From Monodelphis domestica (Eukaryota > Chordata > Mammalia > Didelphimorphia > Didelphidae): a stretch of DNA of 64,000 nucleotides. Shown in pieces: positions 11,196-22,400 of the stretch (positions are counted from its first letter, which is position 1; the number at the start of each line of letters is the position of its first letter). The stretch covers positions 16,863,755 through 16,927,754 of the forward strand of contig NC_077232.1 in assembly GCF_027887165.1 (NCBI RefSeq), written 5' to 3'. The translations under genes were made by a program, and so were the position numbers. Below the pieces are notes generated by a model. That model had not been told where the DNA came from and ran no database searches. It was given only the letters and a program-made list of their open reading frames with translations.

Positions 11196-11600
11196 GTGAG
11201 TTTTGAGTGTGAGACCTTGGGGAAATTATTTCCCTTCCTTGGCCCCCTGGTTTCCTAGTAGATACTATGAGAAAGAACTCCATGCTCTGAATGGACCTTT
11301 TCCTTGATGGAATACTCTTTTGTATGCTTCTGTGATCTGATAGGTACCTTGGAGAGCTCCCTGCCTACTCCTTCACTAGACAGATTAACATCCTTAGACA
11401 TCTTTCAAAACTCTTGAGTTCTGGCCTTAGCTCTGGATGTTATCTATTGAGTGACTTTAGCAAGCTATTTCCCCTCCATTTGTTTCAGCTGACTCACATA
11501 TAAATCTTTGCAATCAATTATTTTCTGCCCCTTCTATATGTCAATGATGTTGAATGGGTGAATGAGATGAAAATACTTTGGAACTTTTAGGAAAGGATTT

Positions 11601-11800
11601 TTTTTAAGCCCTTACCTTACACCTTGGAATCAATACCGAGTATTGGTTTCAAGGAAGAAGAGTGGTAAGGGCTAGGCAATAAGGGTTAAGTGACTTGCCC
11701 AGGGTCACACAGCTAGGAAGTGTCTGAGGCCAGATCTGAACCTAGGACCTCCCATCTCTAGGCCTGGTTCTCAATTCACTGAGCTATCCAGCTGACCCCT
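11601..11800 (-). repeat. tRNA-derived SINE with 12-base duplication
   Basis: Minus-strand copy of the same SINE family as at 5167, with the T-rich start on the plus strand and the tRNA-like head at the right end. AGGAAAGGATTT is present at 11589-11600 and again at 11801-11812, an exact target-site duplication marking both ends. Confidence 0.9.
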
Positions 11801-13237
11801 AGGAAAGGATTTCTAATAAAGTTTAAAATTAAATGCTAGCTGAGAGACCTGATGTTTCTTCTAAATACAAACAGAGGGGCCAACCTATTGGGAGTAGATG
11901 AAATTTAGAAGTGAAATGCGAAATGCCTATTCACAAAATCAAAGTTTTGAAAAACAGGTCAGAATAATGGAAATAACACCTAACTTAAAGTTTGAACAAC
12001 CGTCTTGTAGACCCAATTTTGTCATTGACTTACTGTGTGATCTTGGATGGGCCACTATATCTCTCGGCTTCAGTTGCCTTCCCTGAAAAAGGAAGAGTTA
12101 GTTCATGTGATTTCTAAGGGTGTTTCTAGTCCTTATGGCTTCTGAGTATTTTCTGTTTTTTTTTTATGTAAGTTCCTGTAGGAGAACAGAAGCTTATAGG
12201 TTCATAAATTTAGAATTGGAGGGGACCTGAGAAGGTATTGAGTGTCATTCCCTTATTTTACAGAGGGTGAAAAGGGGGCAGAGAGAGGTTCTATAACTTA
12301 CCCACAGTTACCTAGCTAGTAAATATCTAATGGAGGATTTGAATTCAGATCTTGCTGACAATAGTGACTTAAAGTTTGCCAAATGTTTTGTGTTACTTCA
12401 CTTGACCTGTAACTGAAGCTGAGAGAAGTTTAATGACTTTCCCAATTATGCCAGTAATGAGCACCTGAGACCCGATTTGAATTCTATTTTCTTGTCCCCA
12501 AGTACAGCACTCTGTTCACATTACATACACTGTCCACCTAGTTGTTCAATGCTAAGTCCAGCACTCTATTCATTATATCACCTGGATGTCCTGTGCCTGG
12601 CAGTCAGTGGTCAACTAATATTTATTAAGCACCTACTATGTGCCAGGCTCTGAGCTAAACTCAGGAGATAAAAAGAAAGACAAAAACCTCTTCAAGGAAC
12701 TTACAATATAATGAGGGAGATAGTGTGCAAATGAGTATGTATAATTTATATGCAGGATAAATTGAGCATAGTCTCAAAGAGAATGCACCAAGATTAAGGA
12801 ATACACAGTAGGTGCTTAATTAGTGTTCATTGAGTTGAATTGACAGTGAATATTAGCAATGTGGTGCACAGACTAAGTGGAACATTGGATTGCCTTTCTC
12901 CCATTGGCCATCTATTGTTATCATCACTCTGCATCCAATGGCCACTGATTGTTAAGTTCATGGCCATTTTTTTTAGCAGAATATCCTCAGAATCTTTGGA
13001 GGAGAAAAAGAAATAACCAATTTCTTGTATCTCTTGTAGAAGAAAGAGTGGAGGGTAGAAGTAAATTTTTCTCCTCTTGTTACCACTCTACCCCCTGATT
13101 TTACCAGTGTGAGCGTGGCTTTGCTTCTTTTTCAGACCTGTTCATGGGAGGTCCTGGAAGTGGGGCTCCAGAGGTATAGTGTGGTAGTTTCCCCAGTAGT
13201 CTCAGAAGACCAAACTGAGCAGATTTTCTATTTTCAG

Positions 13238-13264
13238 GGTGGAGAAGAGCCCGGAAACATGAAG
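13238..13264 (+). CDS. Gene A stem mini-exon 4 (WRRARKHE)
   Basis: A 27-nt exon between TTCTATTTTCAG and GTGAGG, phase 1 to phase 1, encoding (G)WRRARKHE. A basic tryptophan-led block of this kind precedes the B30.2 exon in butyrophilins, and it is the best-marked of the short exons. It directly precedes the terminal exon in the gene model. It probably ends the stem helix next to the PRY segment. Confidence 0.76.
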
Positions 13265-14094
13265 GTGAGGCACTCGGGAGAAAGAAAGGATATTTTCTTT
13301 TGGTCTGGTTTGTCCATGTCTGAGGTAACAGTAAGTGGTGTTTTCTGTGGATTCTGACCTCATGCTTTGAAAATCACATATTTGGAAGGGAAAACCTGCT
13401 AAAGCAATTGTTTTAATCTTCACTAAGCCAGATGAACTATTTATCTGTTTTGGCCCCTTTTCTGGGGGCTGCAGATATGGGTCAGTTTTATCTGACTCGT
13501 GGTCATGTAACTTTTACTATACCCAACAGAGTTCATTCAAACAAAAGGAGCAAAACTGATCACTTTCCATATAACTGAGCCAGTTGTTTGAATTCAATCC
13601 ATTTCTTTTGAAGCTGACTTTGGAGTGAAGACTCAGATGGAACTGTCACATATGATGTTTTCTCCAAGTAGAATACAAATGCCTCCAGGGCATGGACTAG
13701 TTCATTTTTGTTTTTATAACCTCAGGACCTGCTTTAGTGCTTGGCACATAGCAAGTACTTGAGATCTACTTGTTGAATTGGATTCATGATGCTGAAATAT
13801 CTCAAAGAATGTTTTATTAAAAATTCTCAGAACCCCCAGAATCTCAGACTGTATGGCAGACAATTTTAATCACTAGGCTTTCTCAAGTCTCCCTAATTTC
13901 CGTGGTAGCTATGGCACAGGGGTTTATGGGTAATCCTAACCAATGACTTTGGAGAGCTACCCAAGAACTAGATGTTTGTTAGGAAGTGGGTAGGGTTGAG
14001 GGTGGCTTGGGGTGGCTGTGGGACTGATTAATGCTAGAGTTCTGGAGGGTAGTCTCCAGAATCCAGAGATTCATTGTTGTATCTCTCTTTATAG

Positions 14095-14693
14095 TTGATG
14101 TAATTTTGGACCCAGCCACAGCTCATCCCATCCTGATTGTGTCTGAGGACCAGAGCCAGGTGACCCACGGGGATGCTGAACAGGATGTCCCTAAGACCAA
14201 CCAACGATTTGACTCTCGGCCCTGTGTGATGGGCAGTAAGGGCTTCACCTCTGGAAGATATTACTGGGAAGTCGAAGTGGGAACTGGGGCTTCATGGACA
14301 CTGGGCGTTTGTAGGGAAGCAGTGAGCAAGAAAGGCTGGCTTGCCCTATCCCCAGAAGAAGGCTTTTGGACAATGAGGCTTCAGAAGAACCACTATGAGG
14401 CTTTGAGCAGCCCTGTGACCCCCCTTTCTCTGACAACATCCTTTAGTCGAGTTGGAGTTTATTTGGATTGTGAGGTTAAAGAAGTTTCATTTTATAATGT
14501 TACAGATAGAAGCCACATTTACACCTTTCCCAATTGCTCTTTCTCTGGGGCTATCTACCCGTTTTTCTGGGTCTCTCCTGGTGCTCCCCTCATCCTCCCC
14601 AAGGCGACCAGAGAGAATCTCTCTCTTAATGATGTACCAAATGGTTTTAACCCAGTGAATGTCCCAGGAGAGCTGTCCCCCACTGCTAATTAA
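14095..14693 (+). CDS. Gene A terminal exon: B30.2 (PRY-SPRY) domain
   Basis: Cytoplasmic PRY-SPRY domain of about 199 residues, complete from acceptor (CTTTATAG) to stop. In order: VDVILDPATAHPILIVSED (PRY start), RFDSRPCVMG, the SPRY signature GRYYWEVEVGTGASWTLGVC, LSPEEGFWTM, VGVYLDCEVKEVSFYNV, and HIYTFPNCSF. All the classical blocks (LDP, WEVEVG, LDYE-like, SFYN) are present, with cysteine in place of the usual tyrosine in LDYE. In human BTN3A1 a histidine in EWHIGVC binds phosphoantigen; here the equivalent position is threonine (SWTLGVC), as in human BTN2A1, so direct phosphoantigen binding of the BTN3A1 type is not expected. The tail after ILPKATRE is about 25 residues and not recognisable. 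Frame intact, so the gene looks functional. Confidence 0.93.
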
Positions 14694-15210
14694 TCCCCTT
14701 CTTCAGGAAGCATTCTCCTTCTCTCTTAGACAAGGCAATGAGGAGAGAAGGGAAATCTTTCATAGTCTAATCTAGCTTCAATCCTATAGAGATTCTGATT
14801 CCTTATGCATGCTCCACTATCAGGAGATGGGCTAGTTATGGTTCCTTTCCTGTAGGAGAATACGAATTCAGTTGGCTTGGACTTCAAGGAGAATGAAATT
14901 TGGTCTGGATTCCTCCAGGCTCAGTGCTTCTCTTGCTATCTTCTTGTCTATTATGTTTCAGGGATGGAAGCAAGAATAATGGACTTTAGCATTTACTTTC
15001 TGGATGAAGCAATATTTATGAACCTAGGATTGAGTCAGAGACTCAGAGAGGTGATGGCCATTGGGTTGATGAATTGGCAGAATACCCTTTGGCCAGAAGG
15101 CCTTGATAATGCTGCCATGAAGTTCTGTGAACTGGATACAGTGCTGTGATCTTGAACATGAGGCCTTTAAAAAACAATAAAATATTAATAAAAAAGCAAA
15201 TGAGTTCAAT
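14694..15210 (+). other. Gene A 3' untranslated region
   Basis: Follows the B30.2 stop codon. No repeat is visible in it, in contrast to the introns, which fits a transcribed exon. It ends at a pair of polyadenylation signals. The exact cleavage site is inferred to be about 10-30 bases after them. Confidence 0.65.
15176..15192 (+). terminator. Two polyadenylation signals AATAAA
   Basis: AATAAA at 15176-15181 and again at 15187-15192, about 485 bases after the stop codon of gene A. A T-rich and G-rich stretch follows from about 15210, as expected of a downstream element. Confidence 0.7.
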
Positions 15211-17418
15211 TATTCTGGTAGGGGCGGTGGCATAGAGACTGGACTTGGTGGTAGGGGTTAGGCTATCTGTTAAAATGCTAGGTCTTACCCAAACCCATCT
15301 GTCAGATATAAGCTTTGTCTATTCTGTTTCCAGATCACCTTCATATAAGATTAGAGATGATTTCCACCAACTTCTTTTCCCCCATTTACTGGTGAATTCA
15401 TTTAGGCATTCCACACTAGTGTTCAATACATTCTTGTTCCTCCTTCTCAGGTAGCTAAAAAGGAAATTTGAACCCCAGCATAGATTTCCCCCTTGGCTCA
15501 GCATTGAATCAAAATGTTCCTCCTTGGAGCTTCTTATACCAAGGGAAGCAAGGTTTGAAACATGAAGAAAAGGTTCTGAGCCCTCTACATTAGGCAATTT
15601 ACTCTTTAGCAAATCTCCTGAATCTCTTTTAGGGAACTTCCTATTCATATACATTTCATCTCTTTACCTCCTCCTATTCCTGTCATGGGCATTAGGCTTT
15701 TAATCTATCTTTCAAAACCTCCTTTCCCCTCCCTTTCAGCAAAATTGCCCCAAAATTGTCTGTCCTTCCTCTCCTGTTCTCACCACATGGGCTCTTCTCC
15801 TCCCCTTATCCATAATTCAAAATAGGCTAGAAATGGAGGCTGTGCCTTTAGCGATGGAACTCTGGATTTAGAGCCTGACTGAACTCTTGCTGCCTCTGTG
15901 GCTTTGGACAAATAAATTCCCCTTTCTAGACCTGCCTCATTTATTTACACTGTAAAATGAAGGCATTGGACTGGATGATCTTGAATTGGTAACATTCTTT
16001 TTGTATTGGCTAGATCAAAACTGAGGTATGAAAATGAGATCCTTGAACCCCCAGAGCAGATCAATTATGATGAGGTCATTGCTAATTTTATAAAGCATCT
16101 TGTTGGCAAAATAGGATCTTATAAAACTGCATGGTCATGCAGTCATAGATTTAGATTTGGAAATGACCCAATTGGTCATCTAGTCCAACTTCTTAATTTT
16201 CAAAGGAAGAAACTGAGGCCTAAAAAGCAAGTAACTTGCTCAACACAGTTAGTGAGCAATGCTTCCCAGATTCTCTTCTGCTAAATCTTTCCATTGTCTT
16301 TGTAGGGCTGGCCAATTGTTGTCTGCAATAGAATAGAGGAACAGCCTTTTGATCTGGGTACCACTGATGACATGAACTAAATGTATTTGCTGTATTCTGT
16401 AGTGAGGGGTTGGTGGAAGCTTTCCAAGATGAACAAGGTGATGATGATAACTAGGAGGGGACAAGTGTAGATTGAAGGGTTTGTTTAAATCATGGCATTT
16501 GTCTATTTGCAAAGGAAAAAGGTCAAGGTCTAAAAAGTCCTGGGTCCTTGTCATTATTCTCACAACACCCTTTCAGTCAATACATCTCAAGTGCAACAAA
16601 ATGCAAACTTATCAGAATTCTTCATCTAATTTATCACTTAAAGGAGAAGGAGTGCATGAGGGAAAGGTAAAGGAAAAAAGGGAGGAGGAGACAGATACTG
16701 TCCAGAGTTTCTGATGATCTGTTTCAGTCATAACAAAGTTTACTCCCAACTAGATGAAGCAGATCCCATTCCAGACCTCAGTCAATGTCCAGCTCAGCCT
16801 TGTTACTCAGCCTGGATCTACCTCTTTATAAACCTAGAGTTACAGTTGCTATGTTATCTGTGAGTCCTTGTTTTATAATCACTGACATAAAAGGAATAAA
16901 GCCCATTTCCTTTTCAGATAAGTTTCACGACTTGTGAAAATGAAAGTAAGGCAGGAAGACTCACCTCTCTCTTATCTGTGCTGTCCTGCGCAGCTGGTAG
17001 TCCTAAAAATCTATTTTCAAGCATGAATCTAGAGCCTTCCTACATCATATAGCTGAAGAAAGAGAAAATCAACCTACATTCTGCTGGACCTCCTGCTTTA
17101 AAGGCAAAAAGAGGGATGGGAGGGAAGCCAATTGTTTACTCTTGGACCATGTTCAGGTAGCCAGCTGATGGTGACAGAATTGGTTCAACCTTCTAACTGC
17201 TATTACTTTGGCTAATATTTTCTAAAAAGACCTTAGGTTAATTTGATTCAATATAATGCAATTGGGGGAACATTATAAAGGGAATAAAGGGAGCACTGGA
17301 TTTGAAATTAGGTTTTAGGTATGAAACAACTTTAGTGCTTCTGATTTTTTAGAATACTTTTCTACTAATCAAAGAATCACAAAGATTTTTACAGGAAATA
17401 TGATATATGATAATTCAC

Positions 17419-17621
17419 TTTTTTGTAACCCTCACCTTCTGTCTTGGAATCAATACTGTGTATTGGCTCCAAGGCAGAAGAGTGGTAAGGGCTAGGCAAT
17501 GGGGGTCAAGTGATTTGCCCAGGGTCAAACAGCTGGGAAGTGTCTGAGGCCAGATTTGAACCCAGGATCTCCCCTCTCTAGGCCTGGCTCTCAATTCACT
17601 GAGCTACCCAGCTGCTCCCTG
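17419..17621 (-). repeat. tRNA-derived SINE
   Basis: Minus-strand copy of the SINE family seen at 5167, nearly complete, with a short T-tail. The flanks TGATAATTCA and TGGTAATTCA are similar and probably a decayed target-site duplication. Confidence 0.85.
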
Positions 17622-18156
17622 GTAATTCAGTTTTATAAAATGAATGAAGCAAGTGTCATTTGCATTTAAAAGGTCTACTTTGATGCCAAATTGTCACCAA
17701 AAATGATTTAATTAATAGTGAAGTTGTCACATTCTTTAGCAAGTCAGTTTAGTTCTCTGTGCTTCAGTTCTCCCCTATGTAAAAGAGGATACTGGCCTAA
17801 AGAACATCTGACATCTCTAACAGCTCTTAATCTAGGTTACTACAAAGTGATATGAAATTTCTAATTTAAGGAGTTTGCAATCTAATTGTAGTGGGTTGGG
17901 GAAGATAAGACCATAAAAATTATATATCACCAGGCTGGAATAAACAGCTTTTCTTTCCACAAGAAGCAAAACTTTCCAATACTATGGTCTAACCCCAGAA
18001 GCCAAGCTCTTTTGAAACACTGATCAGTCTTTTAATCTCTTTCTATAATTTCTTATATCAAAATGTGTTCTACACAATCATCTGGCTTAGGGTTCAAGAT
18101 GCCTATAGCTATCATTTAGTTCTTTATGGTTACATTGTGCTCTCAAATCAAAGTAA

Positions 18157-18178
18157 GTGTGTGTGTGTGTGTGTGTGT
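18157..18178 (+). repeat. Short GT dinucleotide run
   Basis: About 11 GT units. Confidence 0.9.
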
Positions 18179-19467
18179 TTGAGACAAAGATATCTCAGAC
18201 ATGCTGTGAGCAAGGGTGGAGAGGTATAAAGTCCAGCAGTTGGGATCAGTAATTGGAGATAATGATAAATACTACCCAATGAGAGTGTCTGGCAACAAGC
18301 AACTGCTAAGATAAAAGGTAGGTGGAGGAGAGGGAAAGACTACACATTTCTAAAGTTCAGACTATATACCAGGAACTGTACTAAGCTCTTGACAAATATC
18401 TCTTTCTGTTCTCACAGCAGCCTTGCAAAATACTTGCTGTAATTTTTTCCACTTTGTAATTGAGAAAACGGAGAAAACAGAGGTTAAGTGACTTACATAG
18501 GGTCAACATAGCTAATAAGTGTCTGAAGCTGGATTTGAATTCAGATTCTTCTGACCAAAAGCCTAGTCCTCTATCCTTTGTGGCATCTCACTGCCTCACT
18601 GAGCACTGATATGGTGATTCAATCCCTGACTCTTTTCAACTGGAATCCTTCTCAGGGTAGTATTGTAAGTCACTGAGGCCATATTGGATCTATGAAAGGT
18701 GAATATCATTGCTCTCTATGAGACCATGTAGTCTTATTTTATAAATACAACATCTCATGCCTGATGTCTTGCAAGTTGAGTATTTGTAAGGGGATTTGGT
18801 GACTACTCATGGCAGTTTATCAAATAATGAGATTCCTTATCTGAGTGGTGGTAAAGAATGTAGTATATGAGATCCTCAAAGTGGGTGTTGTACTTTGTCA
18901 GGTAAGACAAGGTATCAAACATTTATTAAATATTTCCTATGCTGGAGAACCTGTGCTAAGCACTGGGGGTACAAATATTAACAAAAATAAAAAGTCTCTG
19001 TCCTAAAAGAACTTATATTCCAATGATGAAAAATGATCCATCAAAGGGAGCCCAAGTTTGTTGTCAATATCTGGAAAGTCAGAAACAGAGTATAGAAGAA
19101 AAAGGTTAGCCAGTGTCTCTTTCCAAAAAGGAAGCTCAGGGAGGAAATTACCTGTGGGAAAAGGAGACTGGCATGGAAGAAAGATATTCCTGGATTAAGA
19201 AGTGTTTAGTAATTTAACCAGTTCTAGGGTGAAGTGGCAGCTGAGATATGGTGGCAAAGTCTAGAAAACCAGGAGTGAAAGTACAGTCTCTATTGAGGAG
19301 TGTGATATTAAAATAATCTCTACTTTTTATAGGGCTCTGACAATACCCCTGTTCTATTCAATGAGATATTTCATGTTTTATTCTATTTTTTTCATTCTTT
19401 TGATTTTGCTTTATTGTTTCTTGGTGTCTTACTAAACCATTAACTTTTATTTGCCCAATTCTAACTT

Positions 19468-22400
19468 AACATTTTTTTAAATTTAATTTTCAAACTGTTT
19501 TTCCATGTTATTCATTTTCTTTTCTTCCCCTCCCCTGAAGCCAACAAGCAATCTTACTGGGTTGTATAAATGTTATCATTTGATATCTATTTCTATATTA
19601 TTCATTTTCACCAGAGAGCAATCTTTTAAAGCCAAACCCCAAATCATATGACCATATAAACATGTGATGAGTGATAAGTCATTAGTTTTTCTTTTGTGTT
19701 TCTACTCCTATAGTTCCTTCTCTCAATGTGGATATTATTCTTTCTCATAAGTCCCCCAGAAATGTCCTGGATTATTGTATTGTTACTAGTAGTAAAGTCC
19801 ATTACATTGGACAATTCCACAATGTTTAACTTTTAGTGTACAATGTCCTCTTGATTCTGCTGCTTTTGTGCAGCATCAATTTGTGGAGTCTTTGCAGTTC
19901 ACATAGAAATCCTCCAGTTCATCGCTCCTTACAGCACAATAGTATTTCATCACCATTAGATACCATAATTTATTCAGTCATTCCCCAATCAAGGGACATC
20001 CCCTCATTTTCCAATTTTTTGCCACTATAAAGAGTACAGTTATGAATATTTTTGTACAAACATTTTTCATTATTATCTCTTTGGTGTACAAACCCAGTAG
20101 TGATATTGCTGGATCAAAGGGTATGCATTCCTTTAAATCCCTTTGAGCAAAATTCCAAATTGACTTCCAGAATGGTTGGATTAATTCATAACTCCACAAG
20201 CAATGCATTAGTGTTCTAATTTTGCCACAACCTCTCCAACATTTATTATTTTCCTTTATTGCTATATTAACCAATATACTAGGTGTAAGGTGGTACCTCA
20301 GTGTTGTTTTGATTTGTATTTGTTGAATTTTGAGGGATTTGAGAAATTAGACCTTTGTCAGGGGTTTTTGTTATACCCCCCCATTTGTTGCTTCCCTTCT
20401 AATTTTTTGTTGCATTAAATTATATGTTATATTAAATTTAATATAATCATAAATATTCATTTTACATTTTGTAATGCTCTCTATCTCTTGCTTGGTCTTA
20501 AATTCCTTCTTTTTCCATATATCTGACAGGCATACTATTCTATGTTCATCTAATTTGTTTATAATTTCCCTCTTTATATTTAAGTCATCCACCCATTTAG
20601 AATTTATCTTACATAGGTATATGGTGTGAGATGTTGATCTAAACCCAATTTCTCCCATATTGTTTTCTAATTCTTCCAGCAATTTTTGTCAAGTAGTGTG
20701 TTCTTGTCCCACAAGCTGGAATCTTTGGGTTTATCATACACTATCTTGCTGAGGTCATTTACCTGAAGTCTATTCCATTGATCCTCCCTTCTGTTTCTTA
20801 ACCAATACTATATTGTTTTGATAATCATGGCTTTATAGTACAGTTTAAGATCTGTTACTTCTAGGCCCTCTGCTTCACATTTTTTTCATTAGTCCCCTTG
20901 ATATTCTTGATCTTTTGTTCTTCCAGATGAACTTTGTAATGATTTTTTCAAATTCTATAAAAAAAGTGTTTTGGTAGTTTGATAGGCATAGCACTGAATA
21001 AGTAAATTAATTTAGGTAGGATTGTCATTTCTATTATATTAGCTCATCCTATCCATGAGCAATTGTTTTATCAATTGTTTAGATCTAGTTTTATTTGTGT
21101 GAAAAGTGTTTTGTAGTTATGTTCATATAATTCCTGAATTTCTCTTGGCAAGTATACAGTGGATGGCCAGCAACCACTGCACTAAAGAAGTTCCTAGTAG
21201 GTATTAATTTGAGGAGGACAACAGAAGTCGGGAGAAAGGGTTGATAAACTGAGGCACACACAGATCAGAATGTGGGAAGGAATGGCACTAGTTCCTGATA
21301 TCTTCCTTTGTAGGGTATTCAGTAAAGGAAGATATAAATAACCAAGAATACATGGAATGTAGAATTCCTAGATAGGAATAGAAATCAGGTGTGAGGATAG
21401 AAATCAGTTGAAGATAAAGTACTGCTGGAAGAACTGGGAGCTTAAGCTCCAAATGCCAGAGCACTGGCTGGTGGTCAGGTGAGAAGGGAACAAAAGAATA
21501 AAGAAAGATTATAGATCACAATGGAGCTCCATAGAAGGAGCGATTCTTTGACATGCAGTCAAGTTCCAAGTAAGAGAGAAAAGGAAGGGAAGAGGGAGGA
21601 TCACGTTGTTCCTGTCTTTTTATTAAGGTAATGAGGTAAGAGGTACGTAATGCATATGCAACAGCACACAGTGGATTGCCATTGGTTTAAATGTAAATTA
21701 CAATACATTCCAGGCATGGATTACTCTAGCCAGGTAAAGACAAAGAAACCTGGATTCGGGCCAGAATGTTAAGAATGCTGAGATCAAAGGTTGAGACCTT
21801 TACTGCCCATGTGCAGGTCTTGTCCATACGTTTGTTAATACAATTTCCATACATCAAATATATACCTTTTACATATATATGTGTGGACTGTTACAAAGTA
21901 GATTCCCAAGTATTTTATATTGTCTAGAGTCATTTTAAATGGTTTCTTTTTCTAATTCTTGCTGATGGGTTTTATTGGAAATATATAGGAATTTTGATGA
22001 TTTATGTGGGTTTATTTTGTGCCCTGCAACTTTGCTAAAATTATTGCTTCCACTTGCTTTTTAGTTGATTTTATTGGATTCTTTAAGTATACCATCATGT
22101 CACCAGCAAAGAGTGATAGTTTAGTCTCCTCATTTCCTACTTTGATCCCTTGAATTTCTATTTCTTTAATTGCTACTGCTAGTATTTCTAGTACAATATT
22201 AAATAGTAGTGGTGATAATGGGTATCCCTGCTTCATTTCTGATCTTATTGGGAATATTTCTAACTTATCCCCACTGTAAATGATGCTTGCTGATGGTTTT
22301 AAATAAATACTGCTTATTATTTTGAGGAAAGGCACTTTTATTCCTCTATTTTCTAGTGGTTTCAATAGGAATGGATGTTGTATTTTGTCAAAGACTTTTT

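Larger units (their letters stand above)
9472..13237 (+). other. Gene A stem introns, repeat content
   Basis: Between the mini-exons lie MIR/THER-like pieces at about 9975-10185 (minus), 10230-10380 (minus), 12000-12140 (plus), 12200-12360 (minus) and 12370-12590 (minus), and dispersed TTTATT-type repeats at about 10390-10560 and 12615-12760. At 13136-13150 a strong acceptor (TTCTTTTTCAG) is followed by a frame that could give a five-codon mini-exon ending before GTCCTG, but the donor is poor and I do not list it as an exon. Confidence 0.5.
15211..19329. other. Intergenic region between gene A and the L1 nest
   Basis: No gene supported. MIR/THER-like fragments at about 15835-16000 (plus), 16140-16300 (minus), 17700-17830 (plus) and 18370-18600 (minus); a dispersed TTTATTAAA-type repeat at about 18915-19030. 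The open frames here are short, without codon bias or homology that I recognise. The remainder shows nothing. Confidence 0.6.

Noticed and set aside
13136..13173. Possible stem exon after a strong acceptor
   Set aside because: The natural donor at 13174 gives 38 nt and breaks phase. A 15-nt version ending before GTCCTG keeps phase but has a poor donor. Kept only as a finding to check.
15319..15654. Longest minus-strand open frame after gene A (about 111 codons)
   Set aside because: No domain, no homology recognised and no splice context; consistent with chance.
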